A DNA stretch of 33,106 nucleotides from Desulfarculales bacterium UBA702 (GCA_002298165.1 DBMI01000005.1:1-33106), one strand, 5' to 3'. Counted from the stretch's first letter, positions 13,061-21,854 are shown. A program made the numbers and translations. Notes: generated by a model from the letters alone, not told the origin.

Positions 13061-16000
13061 ATGAGAGCAGAAGACTTCTTGTTGGGACAGGGAAGCTCGC
13101 CTGATAGCGAAGTGGTTAAGCTCAACATCGGGGGAAGGTCCGTAACCGTTCACCCCATGATTGCCGATATGCTGGAACGGGCTAACGCTGAAAAGTTAGA
13201 TGCTACGGGAAACCCGATCCTCATTAATTCCAGCTACCGGACAACTGAGCAGCAGCAACAGCTATATAACGAGCTTGCCCCTAAAGGTGCGCGGGTTGCA
13301 AAGCCCGGACGCTCATTTCATGAAAAGGGATTGGCCCTAGACGTTGCCAACTGGCAGGAAAGCGAACCATACCTCAGAAAGTACGGTCTGGTAAACGATC
13401 TTGCCGACGATAAGAATCATTTCTCTTATGGGGAAACAAGACGGGTTGAACCGAGGCAGGTTCAGGATAACACCCCAAGCGCTTTAGCCTTCCTTCAGAG
13501 TGCGGACGTTCAACCCACTAGTGCCGAACCCACCCAAGGCCAGGGTCCGAATTCGGTTGATTTTCTTGCTAAGCCTGAGCCGGAACAGCCTTCTATCTTT
13601 TCGATTCCTGAAGCGCAGGCAGCCGAACCCGCCCAACCTGTGAATATGTCGGCCAGTGACTTTCTCACAGGAATAACCCGGCCTGGCCAGGAGGCAAAGC
13701 AACCGGGAAGCGCAATAGATTTCCTGAACGCTCCGCAGGAACCAGGCTTCTTTTCTGAACTCGGAACAGGAGCCAGCAAAGCAGCGGGTATTGTAATGGG
13801 TGCACTTAATGCGCCTCATGCATTCGTCGCGGGTGCTCATAAACCCATGGCTGAAGATCCAGAATGGCAGAATAAGCCTTGGTATGAGCAGCAATATCAA
13901 AATGTAAAATCCGGTCTTGAAAGTGCCTATGAATCGGCCTTTGTGCCCGGTAAATGGGGAAGTTCGGTTAATGAAATCTCAAAGGCTTACAGCGGGAAGA
14001 CTATCGAGGAAAACCTACCTGAGAGCCTTAAACCCTACTCAACCTCTATCGAATTTCTTGGAAGCATCATAACTGACCCCGTTGTTACTGTTGGTGCAGC
14101 CAAGGACATTATCCGGCATATCGGAAAGAAGGAAATCTTTGGCGAGATTGCGAAGAGGCTCCCCGAAAGCGAGTTTAGTAAACTGTATAAACTCGAACCC
14201 GGAAAACTCCCCGAAGGCGTAGCCGCTGATTTAGAGAAGCTTAACCAGTTAGATGAAGCGGAAAAGGCAACTCTCAGGCAGCAGTTAATCGACTTGCTTA
14301 AGGCTCGCGAGGATTACGCCCGAAGGGTTACGGATTGGGGAGAGCGCGAACTGTATAAGGCAGAGACGCGGGAAGCTATCGAGGCACAACCCAAGCTATT
14401 GCCACCCGGCCAAGGTTTTGAACTTCGCGGCATACCCGAGGAAGTCTATTCCAGATTCTCGCCCGAACTCGCGGGAAGGCTCCAGGAATTAGGGCTAGGA
14501 CCACGGCGGGCACTCCCGGCAGGGCAAGGTTTTGAAATGGTGGAGAAGACCCCCGAAGTCGTCCGGGTTGAGCACGGCGCTTATCCCCGAGGGCAATCTT
14601 TTGTCGCAGGGGTGGAACAAGATGTGCCCACCTTCATAAAGCGCGGCGAATCGCTACAGGAGGCCCCGAATATCGGACACTATGAACAGGGCATGCTCCA
14701 GGAAGCAAAGCAGCAGCTTGCCGCTGGTGATAACCCGTTTTTGAAAAGAACGGAAGGATATGGGCCTGGAATTGAATATGAGCGCGTAGGCTCCAGTAAC
14801 CCCGATTGGTTCGTAAACCAGGGCTACACAAAGCAACAAGCCAATCAAATAATAGACTCGGCGCTTTCAGGCGATATTCTCACCGAGAAGCAATCAGAAT
14901 TCGTAAAGGGCATTCTTGACTACAAAGAGAAGGAATGGCAGGGCCTTTGGGATTATAAACCGGCCCACACTCAAACCCGCAGCGAATACGCACAGGAAGG
15001 TTTCAGTCAGTTCGAGCGGGGCTTAAAGCGAGGTATGCAGCCGCAGCAAGCTTACGATCAATACATTGCACCACTTGAACGTGAATCTCATGCGGTAAAG
15101 GTTGAAAAGGCACTGTCGGAAGGGAAAGACGTACCTGACGCGGTAATGCGCGAGTATCCCGAAGTAACGGCCAAATACAAGCCGGACTATGTGTTGAAAT
15201 CCCTCTTCCCCGACGCCGATCCGAAGGTATTTAAAGCTTCTGGAGGATTTGTTTCGGGCATCCAGCAAGATGACCAGGGAAACATTACCTATGACCCGAC
15301 CAAAGCTCTTGCGGGTGGACTTCTGGTAGCCGGAGGAATTAAGGCGGCAGGAGGGCAAAAGCGCTTTACGCAAACTCTCGCGAAGAATCCGGCATGGTTG
15401 AAGGTTCAAGACATGATCGGAACTGAGAAAACCGCCCCGTTCTCTCTTGCCGGTATCTTCTCGAAATTTAACACGAGCATTCTCGACCGCTTCAGCCCGT
15501 TAAAGGATGTATCGCCACAGACCTATGAAGAGGCTCGGAAATATGCCAGCTATAAGGATGTGGCTGCACAGAAGTTCGACCAGCTTCGGGAAGCACTCAC
15601 GCCGGTACGCAGCAACGAGGCGCTTTTTACTGACTATGTCACCGCGAACCGTGCGATGGACCGCGCCAACCGTGGCTTGAAAAATCCGAACGGAGTTACC
15701 CTTCAGGATGCACGGCAGGCGATCCGGGAAATAGAAACCCACTATGCGGCATCCGGCAAAGATCCGAAAGAGCTAAAGGCCGCTCTCCAGGGATTCCACA
15801 ACTGGACACAGGAAAATATCCTCAGACCCGCCCTCGACAGCGGGATTATAAGCAAGCAAAGCTACAACTCCATTGTGAGCAAGAACAGCTTTTACGCTAC
15901 CTTTGACATTCTCGAAAAGCTCCCGCAAGACCTGGATAAACTCCCCGCACTGCCCGGAAAGGAACTCTTCTCCGTATCGTCTCAGGGCGTAGTCAAGGCC

Positions 16001-17851
16001 ATAACCGGCACCGAGAAGGAGATCCGCAATCCCATCGAGGCGACAATTGCCAAGTTCGTTGATGCTCAGGCTACATTCGCCCGAAACAAGGTTGCAAGCA
16101 CCTTTATTGATGACCCCGCAATCAAGGGACTGATTCAGCCAATCGCAACCAGTCCCAAAGAGTTTGCCATGATGCAGGCCCGAGGGCTTAAGCCTGTGAT
16201 GGAGGGATCATTCGACAAGCGGGCATTCGACACCGTAAACCGATTCAAAGACGGACAGGTCGAAAGATATGTGGCACCTAAGGAGATTGTGGACTCCCTG
16301 AAACAACTCACCCCGGCTCAGGCCCCAAAAGCTATCCAGGCGCTAAACACCGTCTTCAGGGAAGCCGCCACCACATTGTATCTGCCGTTCACAATCAGCA
16401 ATGCAATGAGAGACGGCCTAATGGCCTTTACAACCTCGAAAGCCTACTCAGCCAAGGATATGTTCGGACGGTTCCAGGCCGATTGGCTTAAAGGACTTGC
16501 GCAGGGGGGGAAGCAGGAATTCGGCAAAGGCTCCAAGGCGGTTCAGGAATACCTCGAAGCTGGAGGCGGTTTCGGGTACGCCGGGAACTTGAGGAACGCG
16601 CAGGTTGCCAAGTCTCAGCTATTCGATAAGACCCTGCCACAGCAGGCCATGACCGTTCTAAAATCTCCCATCACCCTTATTCAGAAGGCGAGCGCAGCGG
16701 TTGAATTAGCTCCCCGAATGGCGGTTTATCAAAGGGCGATTGCTCAAGGAAAGACACCGGCACAGGCCGCAATGATGGCGCGAGAGGCTACGATAGATTT
16801 TTCCCGAGGCGGCAGTCTCACCAAGGTTGCAAATCAGTTTGTGCCCTTCCTGAATGCGCGAGTCCAAGGGCTTTCGATGGTGGGCGAGGCACTAAAGAAA
16901 GACCCGAAGACTTTTCTTTCCAAGGTATTCATGTCCGCAGTTCTGCCAGGAATGGGCGCTTACGCCTATAACCGGCTCTATCATTCAGACCTCTACGACG
17001 ATATACCTGGATATGTGAAAGACAATTACTTCACGATCATTACGGGTACCGAGAAAGACCCAAAAGGGAGGACGGTTCCGCAGTATCTAGCGATTGCCAA
17101 GGGCGATGTGGGCCAGATTGCTTTCAACCCCATCGAGTATTTCATGGACCAGATGCTCGGAAAAGACCCGGTAAGCGCGAAGAAATTTCTCATAAACTGG
17201 CTATCCGACATTTCCCCTGTGCCTTTTGCAAGAGAAGGTGAGCTATCACTTTCCAAAGCAGCTGGTGGATTGTTGCCGCCCATAGTCAAGGGAGCCGCCG
17301 AAGATTGGGCAAACCTGAACCTCTACACCGGAAAAGAAATTGTCCCGTACTACATGGGCAAATCGAAGCCGCCAGAGCTTCAGTATAAGGACAACACCCC
17401 GGAAACCTACAAGTGGTTGGGGAAGGAACTCGGAATATCCCCGCTCAGGCTCCAGAACTTCGCACAAAACGTCCTTGCCGGATATGGCCGCGAGGGATTG
17501 GACCCATCCGCCATGCTTCGAGGACTCACCGGAAGGCTTGTCAAAACTCAAGGCGGCGAGAAGGAGGATCGTGCCTGGACCGTAATCAAGGATATTGAGA
17601 ACGGGTACGAGTACACCCGCGCCTATGCTCAAGAAATGGCGAAAGCCGGAAACCGTGACGGTGCTATGAAGCTCATGCGGGAATGGAATAAGGGACTCAA
17701 CAGCCGGATATCGGAAATCCAAAAATTCGGAATCCGGGACAAGGGAGGACTCCGCAATGATTACATGTTCACCCCTGAAAAGATGCTCCACGCCGTAACT
17801 CAGCGTCAGGACAAGCGGACACCGCTTGAGAAGAAGATTTCGATCAGGTGA
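13061..17851 (+). CDS. Giant M15 peptidase - LPD38 polyvalent protein, 1596 aa
   Basis: Residues about 30-125 are a D-Ala-D-Ala/L-Ala-D-Glu peptidase domain (M15/VanY type). The zinc ligands look intact: His87 in SFHEKG, Asp94 in GLALDV, and His120 in DDKNHFSY. It should cut cell-wall peptides. Residues 130-225 hold repeated DFL motifs in a Pro/Gln-rich linker. Residues 450-540 hold three P-x-GQ-x-F segments. The C-terminal third (about 1090-1330: LPFTISNAMRDGLMAFTTSK, IDFSRGG, VPFLNARVQG) matches large polyvalent protein-associated domain 38, known from phage and conjugative-element polyproteins injected with DNA. Probably an ejected virion protein that breaches the wall. It is the largest investment of the element. 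Confidence 0.85.
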   Translation: MRAEDFLLGQGSSPDSEVVKLNIGGRSVTVHPMIADMLERANAEKLDATGNPILINSSYRTTEQQQQLYNELAPKGARVAKPGRSFHEKGLALDVANWQESEPYLRKYGLVNDLADDKNHFSYGETRRVEPRQVQDNTPSALAFLQSADVQPTSAEPTQGQGPNSVDFLAKPEPEQPSIFSIPEAQAAEPAQPVNMSASDFLTGITRPGQEAKQPGSAIDFLNAPQEPGFFSELGTGASKAAGIVMGALNAPHAFVAGAHKPMAEDPEWQNKPWYEQQYQNVKSGLESAYESAFVPGKWGSSVNEISKAYSGKTIEENLPESLKPYSTSIEFLGSIITDPVVTVGAAKDIIRHIGKKEIFGEIAKRLPESEFSKLYKLEPGKLPEGVAADLEKLNQLDEAEKATLRQQLIDLLKAREDYARRVTDWGERELYKAETREAIEAQPKLLPPGQGFELRGIPEEVYSRFSPELAGRLQELGLGPRRALPAGQGFEMVEKTPEVVRVEHGAYPRGQSFVAGVEQDVPTFIKRGESLQEAPNIGHYEQGMLQEAKQQLAAGDNPFLKRTEGYGPGIEYERVGSSNPDWFVNQGYTKQQANQIIDSALSGDILTEKQSEFVKGILDYKEKEWQGLWDYKPAHTQTRSEYAQEGFSQFERGLKRGMQPQQAYDQYIAPLERESHAVKVEKALSEGKDVPDAVMREYPEVTAKYKPDYVLKSLFPDADPKVFKASGGFVSGIQQDDQGNITYDPTKALAGGLLVAGGIKAAGGQKRFTQTLAKNPAWLKVQDMIGTEKTAPFSLAGIFSKFNTSILDRFSPLKDVSPQTYEEARKYASYKDVAAQKFDQLREALTPVRSNEALFTDYVTANRAMDRANRGLKNPNGVTLQDARQAIREIETHYAASGKDPKELKAALQGFHNWTQENILRPALDSGIISKQSYNSIVSKNSFYATFDILEKLPQDLDKLPALPGKELFSVSSQGVVKAITGTEKEIRNPIEATIAKFVDAQATFARNKVASTFIDDPAIKGLIQPIATSPKEFAMMQARGLKPVMEGSFDKRAFDTVNRFKDGQVERYVAPKEIVDSLKQLTPAQAPKAIQALNTVFREAATTLYLPFTISNAMRDGLMAFTTSKAYSAKDMFGRFQADWLKGLAQGGKQEFGKGSKAVQEYLEAGGGFGYAGNLRNAQVAKSQLFDKTLPQQAMTVLKSPITLIQKASAAVELAPRMAVYQRAIAQGKTPAQAAMMAREATIDFSRGGSLTKVANQFVPFLNARVQGLSMVGEALKKDPKTFLSKVFMSAVLPGMGAYAYNRLYHSDLYDDIPGYVKDNYFTIITGTEKDPKGRTVPQYLAIAKGDVGQIAFNPIEYFMDQMLGKDPVSAKKFLINWLSDISPVPFAREGELSLSKAAGGLLPPIVKGAAEDWANLNLYTGKEIVPYYMGKSKPPELQYKDNTPETYKWLGKELGISPLRLQNFAQNVLAGYGREGLDPSAMLRGLTGRLVKTQGGEKEDRAWTVIKDIENGYEYTRAYAQEMAKAGNRDGAMKLMREWNKGLNSRISEIQKFGIRDKGGLRNDYMFTPEKMLHAVTQRQDKRTPLEKKISIR

Positions 17852-17853
17852 TC

Positions 17854-17982
17854 ATGACCAGCGCAGACCTTTCAAAATTCCACAAACTCGCTCGCGACCA
17901 TTTTCTCCAACTTCGCGCCTGCCTGCTCTCCATTCCGCTTTTAATTGACAGTTCTGCCCAACTCAGATATTTAACTGTATAA
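17854..17982 (+). CDS. Possible 42-aa peptide downstream of the giant gene
   Basis: The ATG lies 2 bp after the stop of the giant gene, with AGGTG five bases upstream. The peptide has a leucine-rich second half (LRACLLSIPLLIDSSAQLRYL) that could be one amphipathic or membrane helix. No family is known. The 3' end overlaps the promoter of the following cargo operon, so it may be a chance or decayed frame. Confidence 0.3.
   Translation: MTSADLSKFHKLARDHFLQLRACLLSIPLLIDSSAQLRYLTV
17945..17973 (+). promoter_or_regulatory. Promoter of the cargo operon
   Basis: TTGACA (17945-17950), a 17-bp spacer and TATTTA (17968-17973) precede the GAF-like gene by about 145 bp. A TATAAT at 17978-17983 lies just downstream but has no -35 at the right distance. 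The surrounding DNA is AT-rich. A private promoter would allow expression while the phage-like genes are silent. Confidence 0.55.
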
Positions 17983-18117
17983 TTACTGCAACAAATCAAA
18001 ATTATCTCTCATGATCGGACGCAAAATTACCGATTAATTCTTCTGTGGCAGCTAAGGTGGCCATCAGTCAATTCCCATCTTAACAGCCCAGGCCCCGGAT
18101 ACGGAGGGTCTGTCCGC

Positions 18118-19077
18118 TTGGATGTTGCACTATTCAAAGATAATAAATTCAGTTTTAGTTTACCCTCACTGAGCATTTTCGGGAGGAAAAAGGCTAATTG
18201 GAATGATATTCTCAAAATCTTAGCGAGCGCTGTTTGCTACAATCAAGGGAAGTACATTGAGTTTGAGTTTCTGGTCAGTGAAAAGCATAAATCCCTCAAG
18301 ACTGCGACCTATCAGGCTACACCCGACTTAAACGAGGTCGCGAAGTGCTATGATGAATTACTGGCTCATATGGAAATGCAACTTCAAACCGTCTCTAAAA
18401 AGAACTTTCAGTTTTTGCGAGACTATTTTTGCGCAGGAAAACGATCTCGTTATGCCCCGCGCATCTGCATAAAAGTGGTAAAAAGCGGGAAAATTGCCGA
18501 GGGGTATAGAAGCGAGAAGAGAACTTATTTTCTTTCAGAACATTCTCCAGGGGAAAATACGGGGTTCGAATCTGTTGTCGAAAATGGCACTTACTATTTA
18601 GAAAACAATATTCCCGAAAGTGCCATCAAAGGGTACTACAAGAATCCCCGGCTTGACCCCCTTCGTGTTCATAATTATAAGGCTAGCAGGAAGTCTCGAT
18701 TCGTCCAAGAAAGCATCGATCAAGACTGGGTTGATTGTTGGTTCAGGGAGCCGAGCGATCCACCGCCAATCAAATGGCAGTGTGCCTGTTACAAGTCAAC
18801 GCTCATAATTCCAATGACGTTGATCAATAACGATCTTGATAGCGAATTCAGGGACACCTTTTTTGGGCCTGTGCCGGAAGAAAGTAGAGCGATTTGGGGG
18901 TTCCTGTGTTTTGACCACCCTACAACCGAGTACTTTAATGAAGAGGACGATGTTAAAATAGGTTATATTTTTGCCGATGTCCTCTCTCTTTATTTTATTT
19001 CAGCGCACATACACAATAGCAGATCGAAGACCTTTGGATTGGCATGCCAATTGCTTAAAAAGGTTTCGGAGGGTTAA
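18118..19077 (+). CDS. Hypothetical protein with GAF-like C-terminal region, 319 aa
   Basis: The family is not firmly recognised. The C-terminal half (about residues 225-310: KSTLIIPMTLINND, then RAIWGFLCFDHPTTEYFNEEDDVKIGYIFADVLSLYF in the genome, partly quoted) resembles the core and last helix of a GAF sensor domain (IWGFLCFDHP is typical). The N-terminal half is helical and lacks a catalytic motif I know. The start is TTG, 9 nt after GGAGGG (18103-18108); no in-frame ATG is near. The gene is AT-rich compared with its neighbours, has its own promoter and terminator, and is followed by a 63-aa gene. It looks like conversion or defence cargo. The GAF call is tentative. Confidence 0.65.
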   Translation: MDVALFKDNKFSFSLPSLSIFGRKKANWNDILKILASAVCYNQGKYIEFEFLVSEKHKSLKTATYQATPDLNEVAKCYDELLAHMEMQLQTVSKKNFQFLRDYFCAGKRSRYAPRICIKVVKSGKIAEGYRSEKRTYFLSEHSPGENTGFESVVENGTYYLENNIPESAIKGYYKNPRLDPLRVHNYKASRKSRFVQESIDQDWVDCWFREPSDPPPIKWQCACYKSTLIIPMTLINNDLDSEFRDTFFGPVPEESRAIWGFLCFDHPTTEYFNEEDDVKIGYIFADVLSLYFISAHIHNSRSKTFGLACQLLKKVSEG

Positions 19078-19079
19078 CG

Positions 19080-19271
19080 ATGTTTAAAACTATTTGCACT
19101 TGGTTCGGCCCAAAAGATGATCCGCCGAGAAAAACCCATGGCAATGTTCTCTTGAATGTGAACGATTTTCTTTACGATGAGATTCGCAAATCGGCATTTA
19201 AGGAGATAGATTCCAATCTGGACAACGAGCCTAAACAGGACTTATGTTCACCGCTTAAACCAGGATTTTAG
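19080..19271 (+). CDS. Small partner protein of the cargo operon, 63 aa
   Basis: It starts 2 bp after the stop of the GAF-like gene, so the two are co-transcribed and probably co-translated. The product is acidic to neutral, with FLYDEIRKSAFKEIDSNLDN as a likely amphipathic helix, and has no recognisable domain. A terminator follows. The pairing of a large sensor-like gene and a small partner could be a regulator-effector or toxin-antitoxin type module; the sequence alone does not show which. Confidence 0.55.
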   Translation: MFKTICTWFGPKDDPPRKTHGNVLLNVNDFLYDEIRKSAFKEIDSNLDNEPKQDLCSPLKPGF

Positions 19272-19306
19272 GTTTGCGTTGGCTAAAGGTGCATGATCAA
19301 CTTAGG

Positions 19307-19329
19307 CCCGGCAGTTCGCCGGGTTTTTT
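19307..19329 (+). terminator. Terminator of the cargo operon
   Basis: CCCGGC (19307-19312) pairs with GCCGGG (19318-19323) around a 5-nt loop and is followed by six T residues. It closes the two-gene operon and separates it from the ParB-like remnant. Confidence 0.85.
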
Positions 19330-19390
19330 ATTTGGGGGCATTCGCTATTCTTATCATTTTTCACCCCTCGTTCTATTCTCCCTTTAAAGT

Positions 19391-19741
19391 TTGGTGCACT
19401 TCCTCGAACGAATCCTTCACCTTCAAAAAAATGGATACCGAGCCTGCATTGATGCGGTCGTTAAACCCCGCTTTATTGAATTTGACGGCTGCGTATCGCT
19501 CATCAACTCCATCGTGAGCCTAAACCTTCATAGGCGGCACTTGTCTGAATCTCAGCGGGCGATGGTGGCGGCGAAGATTGCCACCATGAAACGGGGGGAT
19601 AATCAGCATGCTTCAATTGAAGCAACCTCCCAGACTGAAGCCGCCGAACTTCTAAATGTCAGCCGTTCAGCAGTGCAGAGGGCTTCAACCGTCCTCGTTG
19701 CCTCAGCGTTCAGGCCTTTTCCTCCCGGATTCAGCCCATAA
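19391..19741 (+). pseudogene. ParB/Spo0J-like partition or regulator protein, fragment
   Basis: The central segment (NGYRACIDAVVKPRFIEFDG, then SLNLHRRHLSESQRAMVAAKIATM and TEAAELLNVSRSAVQRAS) clearly matches the second half of the ParB N-terminal domain plus the following HTH of plasmid/phage ParB-like proteins. The start of the nuclease-like N-terminal domain is missing, and the C-terminus diverges into an unrelated tail after the HTH. No ribosome site is seen. This is most likely a decayed fragment. Its position beside the cargo operon suggests an insertion or deletion event there. Confidence 0.6.
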
Positions 19742-20204
19742 GATTACCACAAAAAGCAGCAAGAGCGACAAGGTCGATCTCTGCGCAGAGCCATTTCGAA
19801 GGCTCCTGTGAGATACAAATAAGCAAAGGCACGCCCTCAGTACTAAAATCCCATTTCAATTCGGATGCGTGGATTATTTTGTTGCAAACTTCGCGCATGG
19901 TTAGCGTTTTTTCTGGTTTGTCACTCGCAATTAATCGGCCAAAACTGGGGGCTGAGGTCTTATTAAGGAATACTGAAAGTTGTTGATCATCATCGAGTAG
20001 CCGGAAGAATAATGCCAATTCAAGACAGGCCTTATTTGATTGCTGTTCCGAAATTTCAAACAGAGCTTTCCTTAAATATTTCCATTCCCCTTCAAACCTC
20101 ATCCTTAGTAATTCCTTCAGAGGACCTCTGGAAAAGGCGAAGCTCATAATAATTGAGAGGTTCTCATGGATCAAATTTGTTAGCGGTAAAGAGAACTTAC
20201 CCAT
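19731..20204 (-). CDS. Hypothetical protein, 157 aa
   Basis: The family is not recognised. The protein is helical and soluble. The opening half has RMRFEGEWKYLRKALFEISEQQ, and the C-terminal half LTMREVCNKIIHASELKWDF followed by a beta-like LLICIS segment. It is the last of three leftward genes behind the XRE repressor (20747-20947) and may belong to that immunity-type operon. It converges with the ParB-like fragment, overlapping by 11 bp. The ribosome site is weak. Confidence 0.5.
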   Translation of the reverse strand: MGKFSLPLTNLIHENLSIIMSFAFSRGPLKELLRMRFEGEWKYLRKALFEISEQQSNKACLELALFFRLLDDDQQLSVFLNKTSAPSFGRLIASDKPEKTLTMREVCNKIIHASELKWDFSTEGVPLLICISQEPSKWLCAEIDLVALAAFCGNLMG

Positions 20205-20355
20205 GGCGCAAATTCCAACCTATTTTGATTGATCAAAATTCCCAACAAATCCTTGACCTTCACATCCAGGACATCGGCGATAGCCTTGGATTTGGAGCCA
20301 AGGGAATCACAACAAAATTTTCCAGTATTTATCCCAAAACAGTTCGGTTTAATGT

Positions 20356-20694
20356 CTATCCACGAAGAATCGCTTTGCACACTGGGCATTGCCTAGACAT
20401 GGAATTCAACCGAGTTGTCAAATGTTTTTTCCGATTTGTATCATAGCAAGCAGTGCAGTAGAGGCCGGTTTCGTTTGCGAATTGGTAACAACCCCACCTA
20501 ATAGTTGGCTTCTCATAAAGCTCTGGTTGAGCAGCCTTTAGAGTTTGATTTTCTTGAGACAACTTTGTAATTTGTTGTTTAAGTTCCTTATTTTCCTCTT
20601 CAATTTTGCGGAAGCGATCTTCGGCGAGTGCAAGCCGTTCCTTCACTACAGCCGATACGGGGACGTCTTTAATCAAATCTGTGAACCATCCCAT
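20356..20694 (-). CDS. Coiled-coil protein with C-terminal zinc ribbon, 112 aa
   Basis: Residues about 18-55 (ERLALAEDRFRKIEEENKEL and on) form a strong coiled coil. The C-terminal half has GLYCTACYD and RQCPVCKAIL, two CxxC pairs expected to bind one zinc, with an aromatic-rich segment (IRWGCYQFANETGLYC) common in small zinc-ribbon proteins of genomic islands. It lies 52 bp downstream of the XRE repressor on the same strand, so the two are probably co-expressed during lysogeny. Its function is unknown. Confidence 0.75.
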   Translation of the reverse strand: MGWFTDLIKDVPVSAVVKERLALAEDRFRKIEEENKELKQQITKLSQENQTLKAAQPELYEKPTIRWGCYQFANETGLYCTACYDTNRKKHLTTRLNSMSRQCPVCKAILRG

Positions 20695-20746
20695 TTGCCC
20701 ATCCTCGATTGGGTTTGGTTAAAAGAGTAAAGATGCTAATTGGCGT

Positions 20747-20947
20747 TCAATCCTCTTCATACAAGTCCTTTGTTTTTACCCCCAAAGCGCGGGCAATGGC
20801 TTCCAGGGTCCTAATACTACAGGATGGGAATGTCTCATCATTCCGCGCCCGGAGAACGGTTTCTTTGGCTAAGCCGGTTTTTTCGATAAGTGTTCCGACT
20901 TTCATTTTCTTATCCAGCAGAATGTAATTGATCCTGCTCCTAATCAT
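20747..20947 (-). CDS. XRE/Cro-family repressor, 66 aa
   Basis: This single-domain HTH protein (HTH_26-like) reads KVGTLIEKTGLAKETVLRAR for helices 2-3, then CSIRTLEAIARALGVKTKDLYE for the closing helices. It faces, back to back, a strong rightward promoter (20993-21022), which is flanked by direct repeats that could be its operators. ATG at 20947 is preferred over GTG at 20950 because the GGAGGGG ribosome site is otherwise too close. It is probably the lysogeny-type repressor of the element. Confidence 0.8.
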   Translation of the reverse strand: MIRSRINYILLDKKMKVGTLIEKTGLAKETVLRARNDETFPSCSIRTLEAIARALGVKTKDLYEED

Positions 20948-20970
20948 CACCCCTCCCCCACAATAGACGG

Positions 20971-21022
20971 GTCGAAATTTTAGGCTTTTCTCTTGACAAT
21001 CACAAGGTCGATAAATTAGGCT
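20971..21022 (+). promoter_or_regulatory. Rightward promoter with paired operator-like direct repeats
   Basis: TTGACA (20993-20998) and TAGGCT (21017-21022) are 18 bp apart. A 16-bp direct repeat (GTCGAAATTTTAGGCT at 20971-20986 and GTCGATAAATTAGGCT at 21007-21022, 13/16 identical, 36 bp apart) brackets the -35 and covers the -10. A repressor bound to the second copy would block the polymerase. The adjacent XRE gene is the likely ligand. Confidence 0.6.
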
Positions 21023-21218
21023 ATGGATCGGTATATCGAGTCAATGATCGAAAAACCCACCCACCATAGAGCGGAGGCCACCGTGAACGGCCAAAGAATC
21101 CTCCACCAGCTTTTAATTCGAGCGCCAGGTTCAAGATGCCGGTATCCGCGAGGACCGGACGGTCTCTATGCCGTGGGAGTCTTGGGCTTGGCGCTAATTT
21201 ATTTAGGAGGGTGAGGCA
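21023..21218 (+). other. Leader region of the rightward operon
   Basis: About 200 bp lie between the promoter and the first well-supported gene. A 63-codon open frame starts exactly where the -10 box ends and has no ribosome site, so I do not call it. The leader ends with a strong AGGAGGGTGAGG just before the ATG at 21219. Confidence 0.4.
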
Positions 21219-21854
21219 ATGAAGACCTACAAAACACCTAATGGCGACATACTAGAAACAACCACCTACCGCCGCGATCTAACCGAGATGGTCGAGGATG
21301 CTTTTCAAAATTTCACTAAGTTTTTTGAAATGATGGAAACGAGTGCTCTCAATGCCGACGAGGGGACCGATAAAGACGAAGAGAGAATAACCCAGAACGA
21401 TATTGCGAAAGCCCTATTCCAGCAGGGCATGTCTAAAATCGGTGAGCAAATTGACGAGATCGAGAAGAAGGTCGGCATTCATACACTTGTATATGCCGCT
21501 TTCAGCCAAGATGTTTTAAAAGGCGGCACCCTGCTCGATGTTGAAGTCGTCCCGTCAAACGGCAAGTGCCAAACGCCAGCGAAGGCCCCCATAAAGACCG
21601 CCAAACCCAAGGCTGGTGAAATCCCCGACTTCAGGACCGTGCAGCCTGAAAGTGAAGAAGAGGCACAGCTTCAACGTGTTTTTGAGGTGATGCGGGCTGG
21701 CGGTATGGAGTGGGGCTTTCTTGAAAAGTCTATTGATCTAACTTGGAACGACATGGTGTCAGGCAGTACTAACGAGGGAGGAATCCCCGGTACTCTGCGC
21801 AGGATGGAACCGACCCCTGGACTATCGACCGGATTGGAGGTTCCAAATGCCTGA
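21219..21854 (+). CDS. Hypothetical protein, 211 aa, first gene of early operon
   Basis: The family is not recognised. It is acidic and helical (TEMVEDAFQNFTKFFEMMET, ISKIGEQIDEIEKKVG-like coil), with a Pro/Lys-rich linker (PAKAPIKTAKPKAGEIPDF) and a C-terminal section including MEWGFLEKSIDLTWNDMV. Near-perfect ribosome site. First gene behind the repressor-controlled promoter, so it is probably expressed on induction. A 19-codon frame (21847-21903) overlaps its end. Confidence 0.7.
   Translation: MKTYKTPNGDILETTTYRRDLTEMVEDAFQNFTKFFEMMETSALNADEGTDKDEERITQNDIAKALFQQGMSKIGEQIDEIEKKVGIHTLVYAAFSQDVLKGGTLLDVEVVPSNGKCQTPAKAPIKTAKPKAGEIPDFRTVQPESEEEAQLQRVFEVMRAGGMEWGFLEKSIDLTWNDMVSGSTNEGGIPGTLRRMEPTPGLSTGLEVPNA

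Noticed and set aside
20180..20389. A leftward frame resembling the last helices of an XRE repressor (KSKAIADVLDVKVKDLLGI)
   Set aside because: Only about 20 residues look like an HTH tail, and the frame overlaps two better genes. It could be a trace of a lost repressor but is not supportable as a gene.
21023..21214. A 63-aa gene directly after the rightward promoter
   Set aside because: Its ATG abuts the -10 box, upstream of the likely transcription start, and there is no ribosome site.
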